Source of the DNA: Tetraselmis striata
Taxonomy: Eukaryota; Chlorophyta; Chlorodendrophyceae; Chlorodendrales; Chlorodendraceae
Direction of reading: 5' to 3'
NCBI GenBank assembly: GCA_006384855.1
Contig: VCJN01000184.1
Location: 62,001-126,000, forward strand
Length of the DNA: 64,000 nucleotides
In this document: positions 18,216 to 26,913 of the stretch, piece by piece
Layout: the number at the start of each line of letters is the position of its first letter
How positions within the stretch are numbered: position 1 is the first letter of the stretch
Notes under the pieces: model-generated
Database searches by the model: none
What the model was told of the DNA's origin: nothing
Seen by the model: the letters and a program-made list of their open reading frames with translations, nothing else
Position numbers and translations under genes: made by a program

Positions 18216-19063
18216 CTTGATGGCCGTTCAATTGAAATCGTGTAGTCTTTCTTCAGGCGCTCGACGACTTCGTTTTGAATGGTTTCAAGCTCTGCGGCCT
18301 TGAAATCGCGCAAGACTTGATCCCGGACATCGTCGAACCTTGGGACCTGGCCCGACTGACGCGCATCTACGACAACCGCATGCGCACCGAAGGAGGACAT
18401 GACCGGTCCGACCCATTCGCCCGGACGGCTCTCCAAAAGCTGAGAGGCAAATCCCTCCCCGAAGGTTCCATTTATTCGCGCTGCCGTCTCACGCTCGATC
18501 TGCGCCGGAAGCAAGCTTGACGCTCCCAGAGTTGTCCAGTCGGCACCGCGATCCTCATTCAGGCGGCGGAGAAGATCCCCCCAATCCTGCGCGTCCGAGG
18601 CTTCGGGTTTTTGCCCCAGATAGACATGTCTGAACGACATCCGCTCGGGAGATACATAGTTGTCTCGATTGGCGTCGAAAAAGTCTTTCAGCCTCTCTTC
18701 GTCGGGCTGAACACCACGTGTCATGTCGACCAGCATGAGCTCGAGTTTTTGCCTCATGCGCCGGCGCACGACGAGGTCGTCCTTGTCCAGCCCCAGCTTG
18801 ATGGCCTCGCGGTAAAGGACCTCCTCGGCGACATAATCGTCGATCAACCCGTCCATCTCTTCGGCGGTCGGTGCACGATTGCGAAGCGTTTGGAAAAAGT
18901 CCGCCAGGCTCTGAACCCGAGCCTGGGAGATGAGGATTGTCTCCCGGGGTGTCTCTTCCGGCTCGGCGAAGAAAACATAGGCGCCGAACAACACCCCGCC
19001 GACGCACAAGAACTGGACAACCGGTTCCTTGAAAACACGGCGAAAAAAATCCATCGCAGGCAT
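18212..19063 (-). CDS. Membrane-anchored parvulin-type peptidyl-prolyl isomerase
   Basis: About 283 residues. One N-terminal membrane segment (VVQFLCVGGVLFGAYVFF) anchors it facing the periplasm. A helical SurA-like N-lobe (NRAPTAEEMDGLIDDYVAEE) follows, then a PpiC-like domain (~135-245) with FRHVYLG and FGEGFASQLLESRPGEWVGP. It is expected to act as a folding factor for exported proteins. The start codon is uncertain: a GTG lies one codon upstream of the ATG used and another ATG four codons downstream. It overlaps the HupE gene and follows the Cys-rich and DUF3604 genes on the same strand. Confidence 0.85.
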   Translation of the reverse strand: MPAMDFFRRVFKEPVVQFLCVGGVLFGAYVFFAEPEETPRETILISQARVQSLADFFQTLRNRAPTAEEMDGLIDDYVAEEVLYREAIKLGLDKDDLVVRRRMRQKLELMLVDMTRGVQPDEERLKDFFDANRDNYVSPERMSFRHVYLGQKPEASDAQDWGDLLRRLNEDRGADWTTLGASSLLPAQIERETAARINGTFGEGFASQLLESRPGEWVGPVMSSFGAHAVVVDARQSGQVPRFDDVRDQVLRDFKAAELETIQNEVVERLKKDYTISIERPSR

Positions 19064-19133
19064 CACTCAATCGAAAGCCCCTTCTGGACGCGCCGGTGCA
19101 GGCCAGCGCGAAAGGCGCAAAGACGCAAAACCC

Positions 19134-19556
19134 CTAATTCGGCTCCAGCCCGAAGGAAAAGCCGTTCACCACCTGCTCGCACTGCAGCGATATTTCGCTC
19201 CGGTTTTCCTTGAGGCAGGTGAGAATACGCCCGTGACCGAACTCGGTTCCGGCACAGGTGTTTTCAATGTCTGCGGCGCAGGTCGCGAGCGCATTGCGAA
19301 CCGTTGCGAACATAAAGTCCATCGCATCGTGAACATCGCTGTTCGCCGCGTAACATGCCTCGGAAAGCTTGTCCTCATTCGCATAGAGGCAAGAAATCAC
19401 ACGGCCATGACCGGGCTCGACCTCCGCACAAAAGGCTGCAATATCCGTCGCGCAATCTTCCAGAATACCTTGGGCAGCGGCCCCCGCAGAGGCCCCGATC
19501 AAGAGTGTTCCGCCCAAGGCAACGAACCGGAACAGACCCGTCAGACAAGCAAGCAT
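19134..19556 (-). CDS. Exported cysteine-rich repeat protein
   Basis: The product is 140 residues from the ATG at 19556, which has GGGGAG upstream; a GTG at 19580 overlapping the previous stop is the alternative. A signal peptide ends near AGAAAQ. The mature part has two copies of a Cys-rich motif: DCATDIAAFCAEVEPGHGRV with SCLYAN, and TCAADIENTCAGTEFGHGRI with TCLKEN. This C-x(7)-C-x(8)-GHGR-x(3)-C pattern is that of the GLG1-type cysteine-rich repeat. Eight or so cysteines imply disulphides in the periplasm. Function is unknown. Confidence 0.8.
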   Translation of the reverse strand: MLACLTGLFRFVALGGTLLIGASAGAAAQGILEDCATDIAAFCAEVEPGHGRVISCLYANEDKLSEACYAANSDVHDAMDFMFATVRNALATCAADIENTCAGTEFGHGRILTCLKENRSEISLQCEQVVNGFSFGLEPN

Positions 19557-19576
19557 CTCGGCGCTCCCCGATAGGA

Positions 19577-19888
19577 TCACGGATTGACGACCACATAGAC
19601 GGTGACACCGCCTTCAACGACGGGGGCATAGTAAACCCCACCGCAATTGTAATAGGCGCGATAAAGCGAGCATCCGGCGACAGAGGTTCGCCGCACGACA
19701 CGGCGGGTGGTTCGACGCGCCGTCCGTCGCGCGACGTTGCGAGGTGCGGCATGCGCGGCCGAAGGCCCGAGCGTGAGCTCAAGGCCGGCCGCGCCCTCCC
19801 CCTTGCGCGGCTCCACGCCCAGGTTGCCGGCAATGCCGAGGATCAGTATCGAAAGGCTGTAGATCACGAGCCGATTTGACCTGGCCAT
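19577..19888 (-). CDS. Small exported basic protein of unknown function
   Basis: The product is 103 residues from the ATG at 19888, preceded by GGAGG at 6 bases. A leader or signal anchor (LVIYSLSILILGIAGNLGV) is followed by an Arg-rich stretch (RRTARRTTRRVVRR) and a C-terminal motif CSLYRAYYNCGGVYYAPVVE ending in VYVVVNP. Two cysteines could pair. I do not recognise the family. It sits directly between the DUF3604 gene and the Cys-rich gene, and its stop overlaps the alternative GTG of the latter, so one transcript is likely. Confidence 0.7.
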   Translation of the reverse strand: MARSNRLVIYSLSILILGIAGNLGVEPRKGEGAAGLELTLGPSAAHAAPRNVARRTARRTTRRVVRRTSVAGCSLYRAYYNCGGVYYAPVVEGGVTVYVVVNP

Positions 19889-19931
19889 TTTCTTCCTCCG
19901 GAGATTTCCCAAATGACCCTCCCGACTGCAT

Positions 19932-21902
19932 CTACTGCTGCGGCGGGTTGTACCAGATCGGCGAGGTATAGGCGCGCTCCTGCAGCTTCATCCGCGTGCC
20001 GTCCAAAGGCTGCGTCCCGTAGTATTTGGCGTCATATGCGGTCCAGCGAGGCGTCGGAATTTCGATGACCCTGCCGTAGTAGAAGGCGGGTTCGGCGGGA
20101 TCGAAATCGGGATCCTCCCAGACTTCAATCAATTCCGACGATCCGATCGAGTTGGTCCAGGTCGCGTTTGCGACGTCGACGGTGTCGCCAACGGAGGGCA
20201 ACGTCCCGTCCGGACCCGGCTGCCGGTCTCCGGACCAGGCCACGTCATAGACCTTTTCCTGAAGATTGCCGTCGGCATCCAACCAGCCCTTGACGATCTG
20301 ATAGCGATCGAGGTTCGCCCCGATCGGGTCCTTCAAAGCCGCGACAAGGAAGGTCGGGGCCTTCCCCTCGGGCGCAGGGCCCAAATCGCCGCCCATTGGC
20401 ACACCCTTGGCATATCCGACCGCCGCCGGAAGGCGATTTACCGCATCCTCGGCTTCGAACTCGAAGGCACCGAAAAACCGAACCAGCATGCGCGGACCGG
20501 TCGTGGCATAGGTTTCCCGACGCTGCATGGCATCCCAGATCGATGCGCGCGTGTTTTCCTCAGCCCATACGGCCGCATATCCGGAGGCCCCCACTTCCCA
20601 ATCCATGATCGTGACCCCGGTCTCGGGATTGGAGACGAAGGTCGCTTTCATCCGCTCTGCACTGGGTTCCTGCGGCACGGTCTTGCCAAAGAAATTGTCT
20701 TCCTCCATGGCAACCAGACCGGTGTGCGAGTCACTGCTTCCCACAAGCCCGAATTTATAAGGATTCACGCCCATTTCCTTGCCGAGCTTCAGGCCGTTCT
20801 TGAGAGCCGAGCGCGTATACTCGTATTCAAGCATGTCGTTGGTCTTCGCCACCGACCCGTCGAGGTTGCCCTTGTCCCAAATCTCGTAGGCGGCGAATTC
20901 GTCATTCGGCGACAAGAACGGATGAGCCTCACCCGTCCCCTTGGTTTGGGTGGTTTCATAGAGACGCTCCCATTTGGCACGCGTCTGCAGATAGGCTTGG
21001 TCGATTTTCTTCCCAAACGCCTCTTCCACCGGAAACATGATGCCGTTGCTGAGGTTGCCGTTGTGGGGGATCGCCAGCACGCTGCCGCCGGTTTTCTGCT
21101 CGTATGCCTCCATCCATTCCCAAAGAAGGACCGGATTGTCGCTTCCCGGCGGATAGACCGTGAAGGGAACGACGAGGCTTGCCTTGTCAGCATCGTCCCG
21201 GAATATCACGTTCCGATGAAGGTTGTTGCCGTTGGTATTCGACGTCCATTCGTAACCGATGAAGGCCGTGAATACGCCCGGGTTATTGTATTCCTCCGCC
21301 GCCGCTATTGTTTCATGCCATGCATTTTTATAGGGGCGAGCATCCGAACCGTAAAAGATATCCTTGGGAAACGTATTATGGGAGAAAGCGACAATTATTT
21401 CCATCGCCGCTTCATTGCCCTTCCCATTCTTGATCATCTCATACCATTTCTTGCCCGTCGGATCTGCCAAGATGTTGGGCTTGCCGGCGAAAAGATCGGG
21501 GAAGAAACCCATGTTGTCCGAGTGATCGGCAACGACCAGAAAATCGAGCGGACGCGAGAGCTTTACAGGCTGACCGCTTGAGGACGTCACCTCCTCCCCC
21601 CGGGCAAAGCGGTAGGCGGCACGAGGATCGAGGCGCGCCCCAAATGCGCCCGCATCCATCGAGTAGGAGGTGTGAAGGTGTGTGTCGCCGAAGAAGGGGC
21701 GCGTGGGGAAACTCCGCCCGGCATAGGGCGAGTACCCCGACGTTTGCCGGAATCCCCGCTCGGCCTTGCCGGGATCCAGCGTGTTGGAAATGCCCACGCT
21801 CTCGCTGGTCCTGCCATCCTGAGCGAGTGCCGCAGAGGCAACAGCAACAACGGACACGACAATGCTCGTCGCGGTGAGGACGCTCGCAAACGCTGCAGCC
21901 AT
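19932..21902 (-). CDS. DUF3604 family exported protein with PHP-like metal motifs
   Basis: The product is 656 residues. The start at 21902 is fixed by GGAGGTGG just upstream and a signal peptide (about 1-28, ending ALAQ). Candidate metal ligands appear in the order of a PHP-type hydrolase: GDTHLH (H75, H77), VVADHSDN (D126, H127), AIPHNGNLSNG, and GSSDSHTG. The rest holds the family blocks EYEYTRSALKNG and YATTGPRMLVRFFGAFEFEA, ending in an IWYNPPQQ tail. DUF3604 has no established activity that I know; a periplasmic metal-dependent hydrolase is inferred from the ligands. It heads the run with the small protein, Cys-rich protein, PPIase and HupE. Confidence 0.88.
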   Translation of the reverse strand: MAAAFASVLTATSIVVSVVAVASAALAQDGRTSESVGISNTLDPGKAERGFRQTSGYSPYAGRSFPTRPFFGDTHLHTSYSMDAGAFGARLDPRAAYRFARGEEVTSSSGQPVKLSRPLDFLVVADHSDNMGFFPDLFAGKPNILADPTGKKWYEMIKNGKGNEAAMEIIVAFSHNTFPKDIFYGSDARPYKNAWHETIAAAEEYNNPGVFTAFIGYEWTSNTNGNNLHRNVIFRDDADKASLVVPFTVYPPGSDNPVLLWEWMEAYEQKTGGSVLAIPHNGNLSNGIMFPVEEAFGKKIDQAYLQTRAKWERLYETTQTKGTGEAHPFLSPNDEFAAYEIWDKGNLDGSVAKTNDMLEYEYTRSALKNGLKLGKEMGVNPYKFGLVGSSDSHTGLVAMEEDNFFGKTVPQEPSAERMKATFVSNPETGVTIMDWEVGASGYAAVWAEENTRASIWDAMQRRETYATTGPRMLVRFFGAFEFEAEDAVNRLPAAVGYAKGVPMGGDLGPAPEGKAPTFLVAALKDPIGANLDRYQIVKGWLDADGNLQEKVYDVAWSGDRQPGPDGTLPSVGDTVDVANATWTNSIGSSELIEVWEDPDFDPAEPAFYYGRVIEIPTPRWTAYDAKYYGTQPLDGTRMKLQERAYTSPIWYNPPQQ

Positions 21903-22244
21903 GAGACCACCTCCAGGATCACAAGAACTGAATGACAATCAAGACCCCCGCCAGCCGGCAAAGCAACCGGAACCGGAACCGGAACCGCAGATGGCAGACA
22001 GGAGCAAGCAAACAAATCCGATATGCGCAGCTATCAAATCTATCCAAAAATAATACAAAAAAATTTGTAGTTATACGGACGCCCCTCTCCCAGTAAAACA
22101 GGCAATACCCCATGTCAGAAATCACAATAATCTGAAATCAACATCGAAATGAGGCGTTTCCGTTTTGAGAAAAGCAAGACGAAATCCGCCTTTTCGCCCC
22201 CCGGGCATTCGAACCCTGCGGTCGGACACAGACGACCCGAAGGG
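21903..22244. other. AT-richer intergenic region upstream of the DUF3604 gene
   Basis: About 340 bases. It holds the AACCGG microsatellite at 21965-21987 and an A/T-rich stretch at 22040-22080. The ~63-base distance from repeat to start suggests a promoter or leader region, but no clear -35/-10 pair stands out. Confidence 0.45.
21965..21987. repeat. Hexanucleotide microsatellite (AACCGG, nearly four units)
   Basis: AACCGG is repeated three times followed by a partial fourth unit ending AACCG, about 63 bases before the DUF3604 start codon. Confidence 0.8.
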
Positions 22245-23060
22245 TCAGAAGCGAAAACCGAGGCTCATGAATGGCCCATGCATGGTGGCCTCGTAGTCGA
22301 AACGGCTCGCACCGCTCCCGGATTCATAGTCTGTATAAAGCGCCCGATACCCGACCGCAGTCGATACCCTGTCGTTCCAGCGGTAGCCGGCGGCAAGGAA
22401 ACCCTGGGCGGTAAGCTGGGACCCGATCCCGAAGCCGCCGATGTCGGCAAGTCCGTTGAGGAACCACCGGTCGTTGATGTCATACTGCAAAGCCAACCCG
22501 AAAATCGGGTCGAGCCATTGCTTTGTCGTGTGGGACTGTACGCTGACCGGAAAGGCACCGGAAGTCAGCGAGGTTGTGGCCTCGAGCCGCTGATACCTCA
22601 GACCGGCCGTTACGCTCAGGTTCAGATCCGGATTGTTGATCGGCAGACGATAGCCGGCCACGGCGGATGCGATCAAAAGGGACTGTTCGAACTTCAAACG
22701 GGGCGAGTTCGCAACGGACAAGGTCGCGCTGTCCGAGAGGTCCGCATAGACCAGATCCGCGAGGATCATCCAGTCGCCGTTCCTGGCCAGGATCGCCGCC
22801 ATGGCGGCCCCGTTCAGATCCTCAAGAATATCGGCAAAGCTCGCATCGACCTTGGTGGTCGGCAGGTTTCGAATGCCGACGGAGCCGTTCAAGGCCGTGG
22901 CCCAGAGATAGAGCGTTGCCTGAAACTCCCACCCGGACGCACCGATGCCCTGCCCCGCGCCAGAGGCGTCGCCTTCCCGCCCGTCCTCGGCGCTGGCCGG
23001 TGCTGCCGCCAGGGTCAGCAGCACGGCCGCCAAAATCAGCTTCAGTCCAGTGCGCGCCAT
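22245..23060 (-). CDS. Outer-membrane beta-barrel protein
   Basis: The product is 271 residues with a signal peptide ending APASAE. The mature protein shows alternating amphipathic strands (WEFQATLYLWATALNGSVGI, then LNLSVTAGLRYQRLE and FLAAGYRWNDRVSTAVGYRA) and ends with Phe (MSLGFRF), the usual signal for BAM-dependent assembly. About ten to twelve strands can be drawn. Function unknown. It precedes the DUF3604 block on the same strand but is 342 bases away. Confidence 0.8.
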   Translation of the reverse strand: MARTGLKLILAAVLLTLAAAPASAEDGREGDASGAGQGIGASGWEFQATLYLWATALNGSVGIRNLPTTKVDASFADILEDLNGAAMAAILARNGDWMILADLVYADLSDSATLSVANSPRLKFEQSLLIASAVAGYRLPINNPDLNLSVTAGLRYQRLEATTSLTSGAFPVSVQSHTTKQWLDPIFGLALQYDINDRWFLNGLADIGGFGIGSQLTAQGFLAAGYRWNDRVSTAVGYRALYTDYESGSGASRFDYEATMHGPFMSLGFRF

Positions 23061-23197
23061 GTCCTGTCTCCAACTGCGAGCCCGATGCGGCCGAAACCGG
23101 GCATCACGCGACCGTAAACATCTGCCCTCATGGGGGCGCCAGGGCCCTTGACCACGCCGCCGCGGCCATGACGCTGCGGCCGGTGCCGCTTATACCC

Positions 23198-24259
23198 CTA
23201 TTTCGACGCCGTCACCGCCGGAAAGGTCCAGCTGCCGTCGACAACGGAGGCGTCCGGCCGATACAGCCGCACGACATAGTTCCACCCTTCCGTCAGCGGC
23301 ACGCAATTCACGCGGGTCGCATCCTCGCATCCGCCGAGATTGACCGTCATCGAGCCATCGGGATTGGCCGTTCCGGCCTGGCTGTTGATATTATAGACGC
23401 CCTTGTCGTTCTTCTGGAAAAACCCGTCCTTGTTGTAGACGCTAACCGACCAGAACGCCTTGACCGGGACGTCCCTGGGCACGTCGATCTGATAGCGGCC
23501 CACCGGCAGGTCGGGGTTCACGTTCATGTAAAACGCATCCTCGGAGGGCAACCCGCCCCAGCCGAAGGCCGCGCCCAGCAGGTGGGGAACCTGTTGCGTG
23601 GTTTCCTTGCTGCCGAAAGCTCCGGTCGAATCGGGCAGAAACTTCGCCACCCCCAGCAGCAGGTCGCGCAGCTCGTTGTAGGATTTTTCGTCATAGTCGG
23701 GATGGGTATAGGGGATCGCCGATGCCGCCTCGATGCGGAAGCGGTCCTGCAGGGCGTTCGCTTTCCCGATGTCGGCCGGATCGCTGGAATCGACCAGAGT
23801 CCGGAAGGCGACCAGCACATAGTCGGTATCGAATTCGTCCTTGGTCAGGTCGTATTCGCCCGGCTCGTAGAACACCGTGTTGATGTATTCCTGCTCGTTG
23901 ACGATCATCGCGGAATTGTAGCGACCGTCATTGTCCGGCATCGTCAGCTTAGCGCCCTTGCTGATATCGACGATCGCGAAGCTGTAGAGCGTATCCCGGT
24001 TCATGCGGATGACCGACTGCTTGTCCAGCGGCGTCGGCTGCCGGAAGCTTTGCAGCTTGTTGATTCCGCCGGTCATCTTGAGGATGCGGTCGAACTGCCC
24101 GGCGGTTTCCGCCAACACGTAATTGTTGACGGTCACCGGGACTGCGGCGCTTTGAAGATGGGCGGACAACCTGTCGACCGGCTGGACGGCCGCGGCCGGA
24201 AGCGGAGCGAAGGCAACCGTCGCAGCAACCGCGGCAAGAGAAAATGCGCGCACAGGCAT
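23198..24259 (-). CDS. DUF1254/DUF1214 family exported protein
   Basis: The product is 353 residues. The start at 24259 is chosen for the AGGGGTGAAG ribosome site and the signal peptide that follows (ending AAAVQ). The N-terminal half has VNNYVLAETAGQFDRI and RMNRDTLYSFAIVDIS, typical of DUF1254. The C-terminal half has VKAFWSVSVYNKDGFFQKND and NYVVRLYRPDASVVDGSW, typical of DUF1214. Proteins with this pair are widespread and periplasmic, with no known reaction. It is on the same strand as the outer-membrane protein, 137 bases upstream. Confidence 0.88.
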   Translation of the reverse strand: MPVRAFSLAAVAATVAFAPLPAAAVQPVDRLSAHLQSAAVPVTVNNYVLAETAGQFDRILKMTGGINKLQSFRQPTPLDKQSVIRMNRDTLYSFAIVDISKGAKLTMPDNDGRYNSAMIVNEQEYINTVFYEPGEYDLTKDEFDTDYVLVAFRTLVDSSDPADIGKANALQDRFRIEAASAIPYTHPDYDEKSYNELRDLLLGVAKFLPDSTGAFGSKETTQQVPHLLGAAFGWGGLPSEDAFYMNVNPDLPVGRYQIDVPRDVPVKAFWSVSVYNKDGFFQKNDKGVYNINSQAGTANPDGSMTVNLGGCEDATRVNCVPLTEGWNYVVRLYRPDASVVDGSWTFPAVTASK

Positions 24260-24729
24260 GTCTTCACCCCTGCAGGTAAGCAAAACTTGGGGAAGCAACT
24301 TTTCAAAACGTCCCGACCAAGACAATGACACAAGTCAAAATATCTTTCTTCCTGAAAGGGTCAGCCGGCCTGCCGGTCTTGCCGCTTTGGCAGCAGCGTC
24401 AACTTCCGGAAAGACACATCTCCCGCCACCCCGGTCCCAGTCCCCGCCCCGATCCCGGTTCCGCCCCTGGGCACCGGGCGGTTGCGGACCGGAAAGAGGC
24501 CCGCTAGCGTTCCACCGCCCGGCGGCAGGGCCTCATGCGACCGCCAAACCGAGTTTTTCCGAAGTCGAGGACATCGCTTGACCAGCCAATTCAGCTAGCC
24601 AGCCGGCCGGCGCAGGGACGAAACGAGATCCCGCGCGCGCCCCGACGGACGACCGGGCGCGCCCTTCCACACCAACACAAAGACCTTCCGGCGCCGGCGG
24701 ATTGCAGGCGCGCCCTGAAAAGGCTTGCG
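24260..24729. other. Intergenic region between divergent DUF1254 and GT22 genes
   Basis: About 470 bases that should hold both promoters. I see no gene, repeat or RNA that can be supported. Confidence 0.4.
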
Positions 24730-26240
24730 ATGAACCAACTGTTCCGGCTCCCTCCGCCGCAGACGACCTGGCGCTTTTTCTGGCCGGTGCTGGCATGCGC
24801 CCTCGCCCTCCGGTTTCTGCTGGCGCAGACGAATTTCGACTACATTCATCCCGACCAGACCTTCCAGTATCTCGAGCCGGCCTATCGTCTCGTGCACGGC
24901 TATGGTCTCGTCACCTGGGAATGGGCCTTCGGCATCCGCTCCTGGTCGTGCCGCTCGGGATCGCCGGGGTGATCCGCCTCGCCGACTGGATCGGCGTGCC
25001 GCATGAACCCCTGGTCGAACTGGCATTCAGCCTGATCAGCCTGGCGATACCGGTCGGGATCTATCGCCTGGCGCAAGTACTTCTGCCCGAGCGGCAAGCG
25101 ATCTGGGCCTTTCTGATCGGCTGTTTCTGGATCTATTTCCTGCATGCCGCCGCAACGCCGATGCCGTCGATGCTGGCGTCGGCGCCGCTAATCTGGGTCG
25201 CCGTCCTCGTGTTGCGGCCGCCGACCCGCCGACGGCTCCTGCTGATCGGCGTGCTCGCCGCCCTGACGCTGGCGATCCGCTACCAGTTGCTGCCGGTGGT
25301 CGGCTTCTTGATGCTGTTTTCGCTGATCGCCCTGCGCTGGCAGGCCGTGTGGATCGCGGCCGGCGGCCTCGTCGTCCTCGCCGTCGTCGGGCTGGTCGAC
25401 CTCTTCACCTGGGGCGTTCCGTTCTGGTCGTTTGTCGAAAACTTCCGGCTCAACATGGTCGCCGGCCTGTCCGAGCGGTTCGGCGTTCATCCGCTGTGGT
25501 TCTATCTCTGGAAGGCGCTGCAGGAGACCGGCGGCGTGTTTATCGCCATGCTGGTGGGTCTTGCGCTGATGGGACGCAACGGCTGGCCGATCTGGATCTC
25601 GGTCGCCGTCGGCATCGCGTTCTTCCACATTCCGGCACACAAGGAGATCCGCTTCCTGACCTGGGCGATGCCCTTCGGCGCCATAGGCTTTGCACATCTC
25701 GCGGCGCGCCTGCTCGACCGGATCAGGGATCTCCGGCCGCTGGCGATGGCGGTCGCGTGTTTCATGCCGTTCTGGATCGTGGCCACGGGGCTTGTGTATC
25801 TGCCGTTCCACCTGCGCCTGTTCGGCATGCAGCACACGGGCATCGATGCAACGGAGGTCATGCGGTTCCTCCGCACCGAGCGCGATGCCACGGCGGTGCT
25901 GAGCCTGACGCCGGAGTTCGGATGGCTGCGGTCGGGGGGCTACTACACGCTCGCGCGGCCGCTGCCGGTGTATTTCCCCTACCACGGCCTGACGCTCGCA
26001 ACCGCGGGACCTGCGATCTCGCATGTCGTGACCGACGGCGACGAGGGGCCGGCAGGATTCGAACCGGTTTTCGTCGGTCCCCGGCTGCAGGTCTGGCGCT
26101 CCATCGCCTCCCGCATCGAACCCGCTGAAAGAGACTACCTGTTTCGCCCGGATGCGGACTTCGACAAAAACGTTCCCGTCGCGCCCGTGGCGAGGCCATA
26201 CCCGCCGATCCCGACACGCTTTCCCGATCCGGCGCCGTAG
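24730..26240 (+). CDS. GT22-type (ALG9/PIG-B-like) mannosyltransferase, one apparent frameshift
   Basis: About 500 residues. MNQLFRLPPPQTTWRFFWPV through HPDQTFQYLEPAYRLVHGYG and VTWEWAFGIRSW lies in one frame; VVPLGIAGVIRLADWIGVPH to the end lies in another. One base missing near GGTCG at about 24945 explains the change. The HPDQTFQ and TWEW..GIRS blocks are the luminal loop signature of GT22, followed by about eight to ten membrane segments and HKEIRFLTWAMP. The family uses lipid-linked mannose. The gene converges on the GDP-fucose genes, so a role in surface glycan assembly is inferred. A sequencing error is likely. Confidence 0.75.
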
Positions 26241-26303
26241 CCTTGCGGCCCCGCGGGGCGGCCTCTACACACCGCCGCCGGGCGGCGACATGATACGGAG
26301 CGC

Positions 26304-26852
26304 CTACTTCACGCCTTCGATGTTGAGGCTGACGAGGCGGCCGTTTTCCTTGTCCATATGCGGCAGATAGGCCTGGGAGTAGTCGTCCATGTCCGCGTGC
26401 TCGGTCGTTCGCCAGTCCCAAAGGCGCACGTCGGAGAAACCGACCTCGCGCAGGGTCGCGCCGAGCGTTTCCTCGTCGAAGGCCATCTTGTGGAAGTCGT
26501 ATTGGTCGCGCTGGCCGCCGACCAGAAGGCCGAGCACCTGCGGCAGGGCAACGCCGTTGTCGGGCGCGAGATAAAGTTCCGCCGCCGCCTGGAAATCCGG
26601 CACGGCCAGCCGCAGCACGCCGCCCGGCGCAAGCACGCGGCACCATTCAGCAAGCACGTCCCTGTATTCCTTGCGCCCGAAATGCTCCAGCACGTGACAG
26701 GCGTAGATCAGCTTCACGGTGTTGTCGGGAATGAAGGAGAGGTCTTCCACCGGACCGATCCGGTCGACATGCGGATAATCGAGCGCATCGACGTGATAGA
26801 AACCGGGGATGTGCTTGATCCCGCATCCAAGGTGAAGCTTTTCGATGGTCAT
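26304..26852 (-). CDS. SAM-dependent class I methyltransferase
   Basis: The product is 182 residues from the Met at 26852 (MTIEKLHLGCGIKHIPGFYH). Motif I is LHLGCG, followed by an acidic residue at VDAL. The later CHVLEHFGRKEYRDVLAEWC and LAPGGVLRLAVPDF are typical of Methyltransf_11/12-type proteins in glycan clusters. It lies 62 bases downstream of fcl on the same strand, so a role in sugar O-methylation or polysaccharide synthesis is likely. Substrate unknown. Confidence 0.85.
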   Translation of the reverse strand: MTIEKLHLGCGIKHIPGFYHVDALDYPHVDRIGPVEDLSFIPDNTVKLIYACHVLEHFGRKEYRDVLAEWCRVLAPGGVLRLAVPDFQAAAELYLAPDNGVALPQVLGLLVGGQRDQYDFHKMAFDEETLGATLREVGFSDVRLWDWRTTEHADMDDYSQAYLPHMDKENGRLVSLNIEGVK

Positions 26853-26913
26853 CGTGTCTGTCCGCTGGGGCGCAAGGCGCGCCGGGTGAAGGGAGAAACC
26901 GCGAGAGGCGGCC

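Noticed and set aside
16569-24300. Complete integrative element at tRNA-Ala
   Set aside because: No integrase gene and no second copy of the tRNA 3' end were found downstream, so only a possible scar is claimed.
22667-24328. Plus-strand 553-codon open frame
   Set aside because: It is antisense to the outer-membrane and DUF1254 genes, which have clear signal peptides and family motifs.
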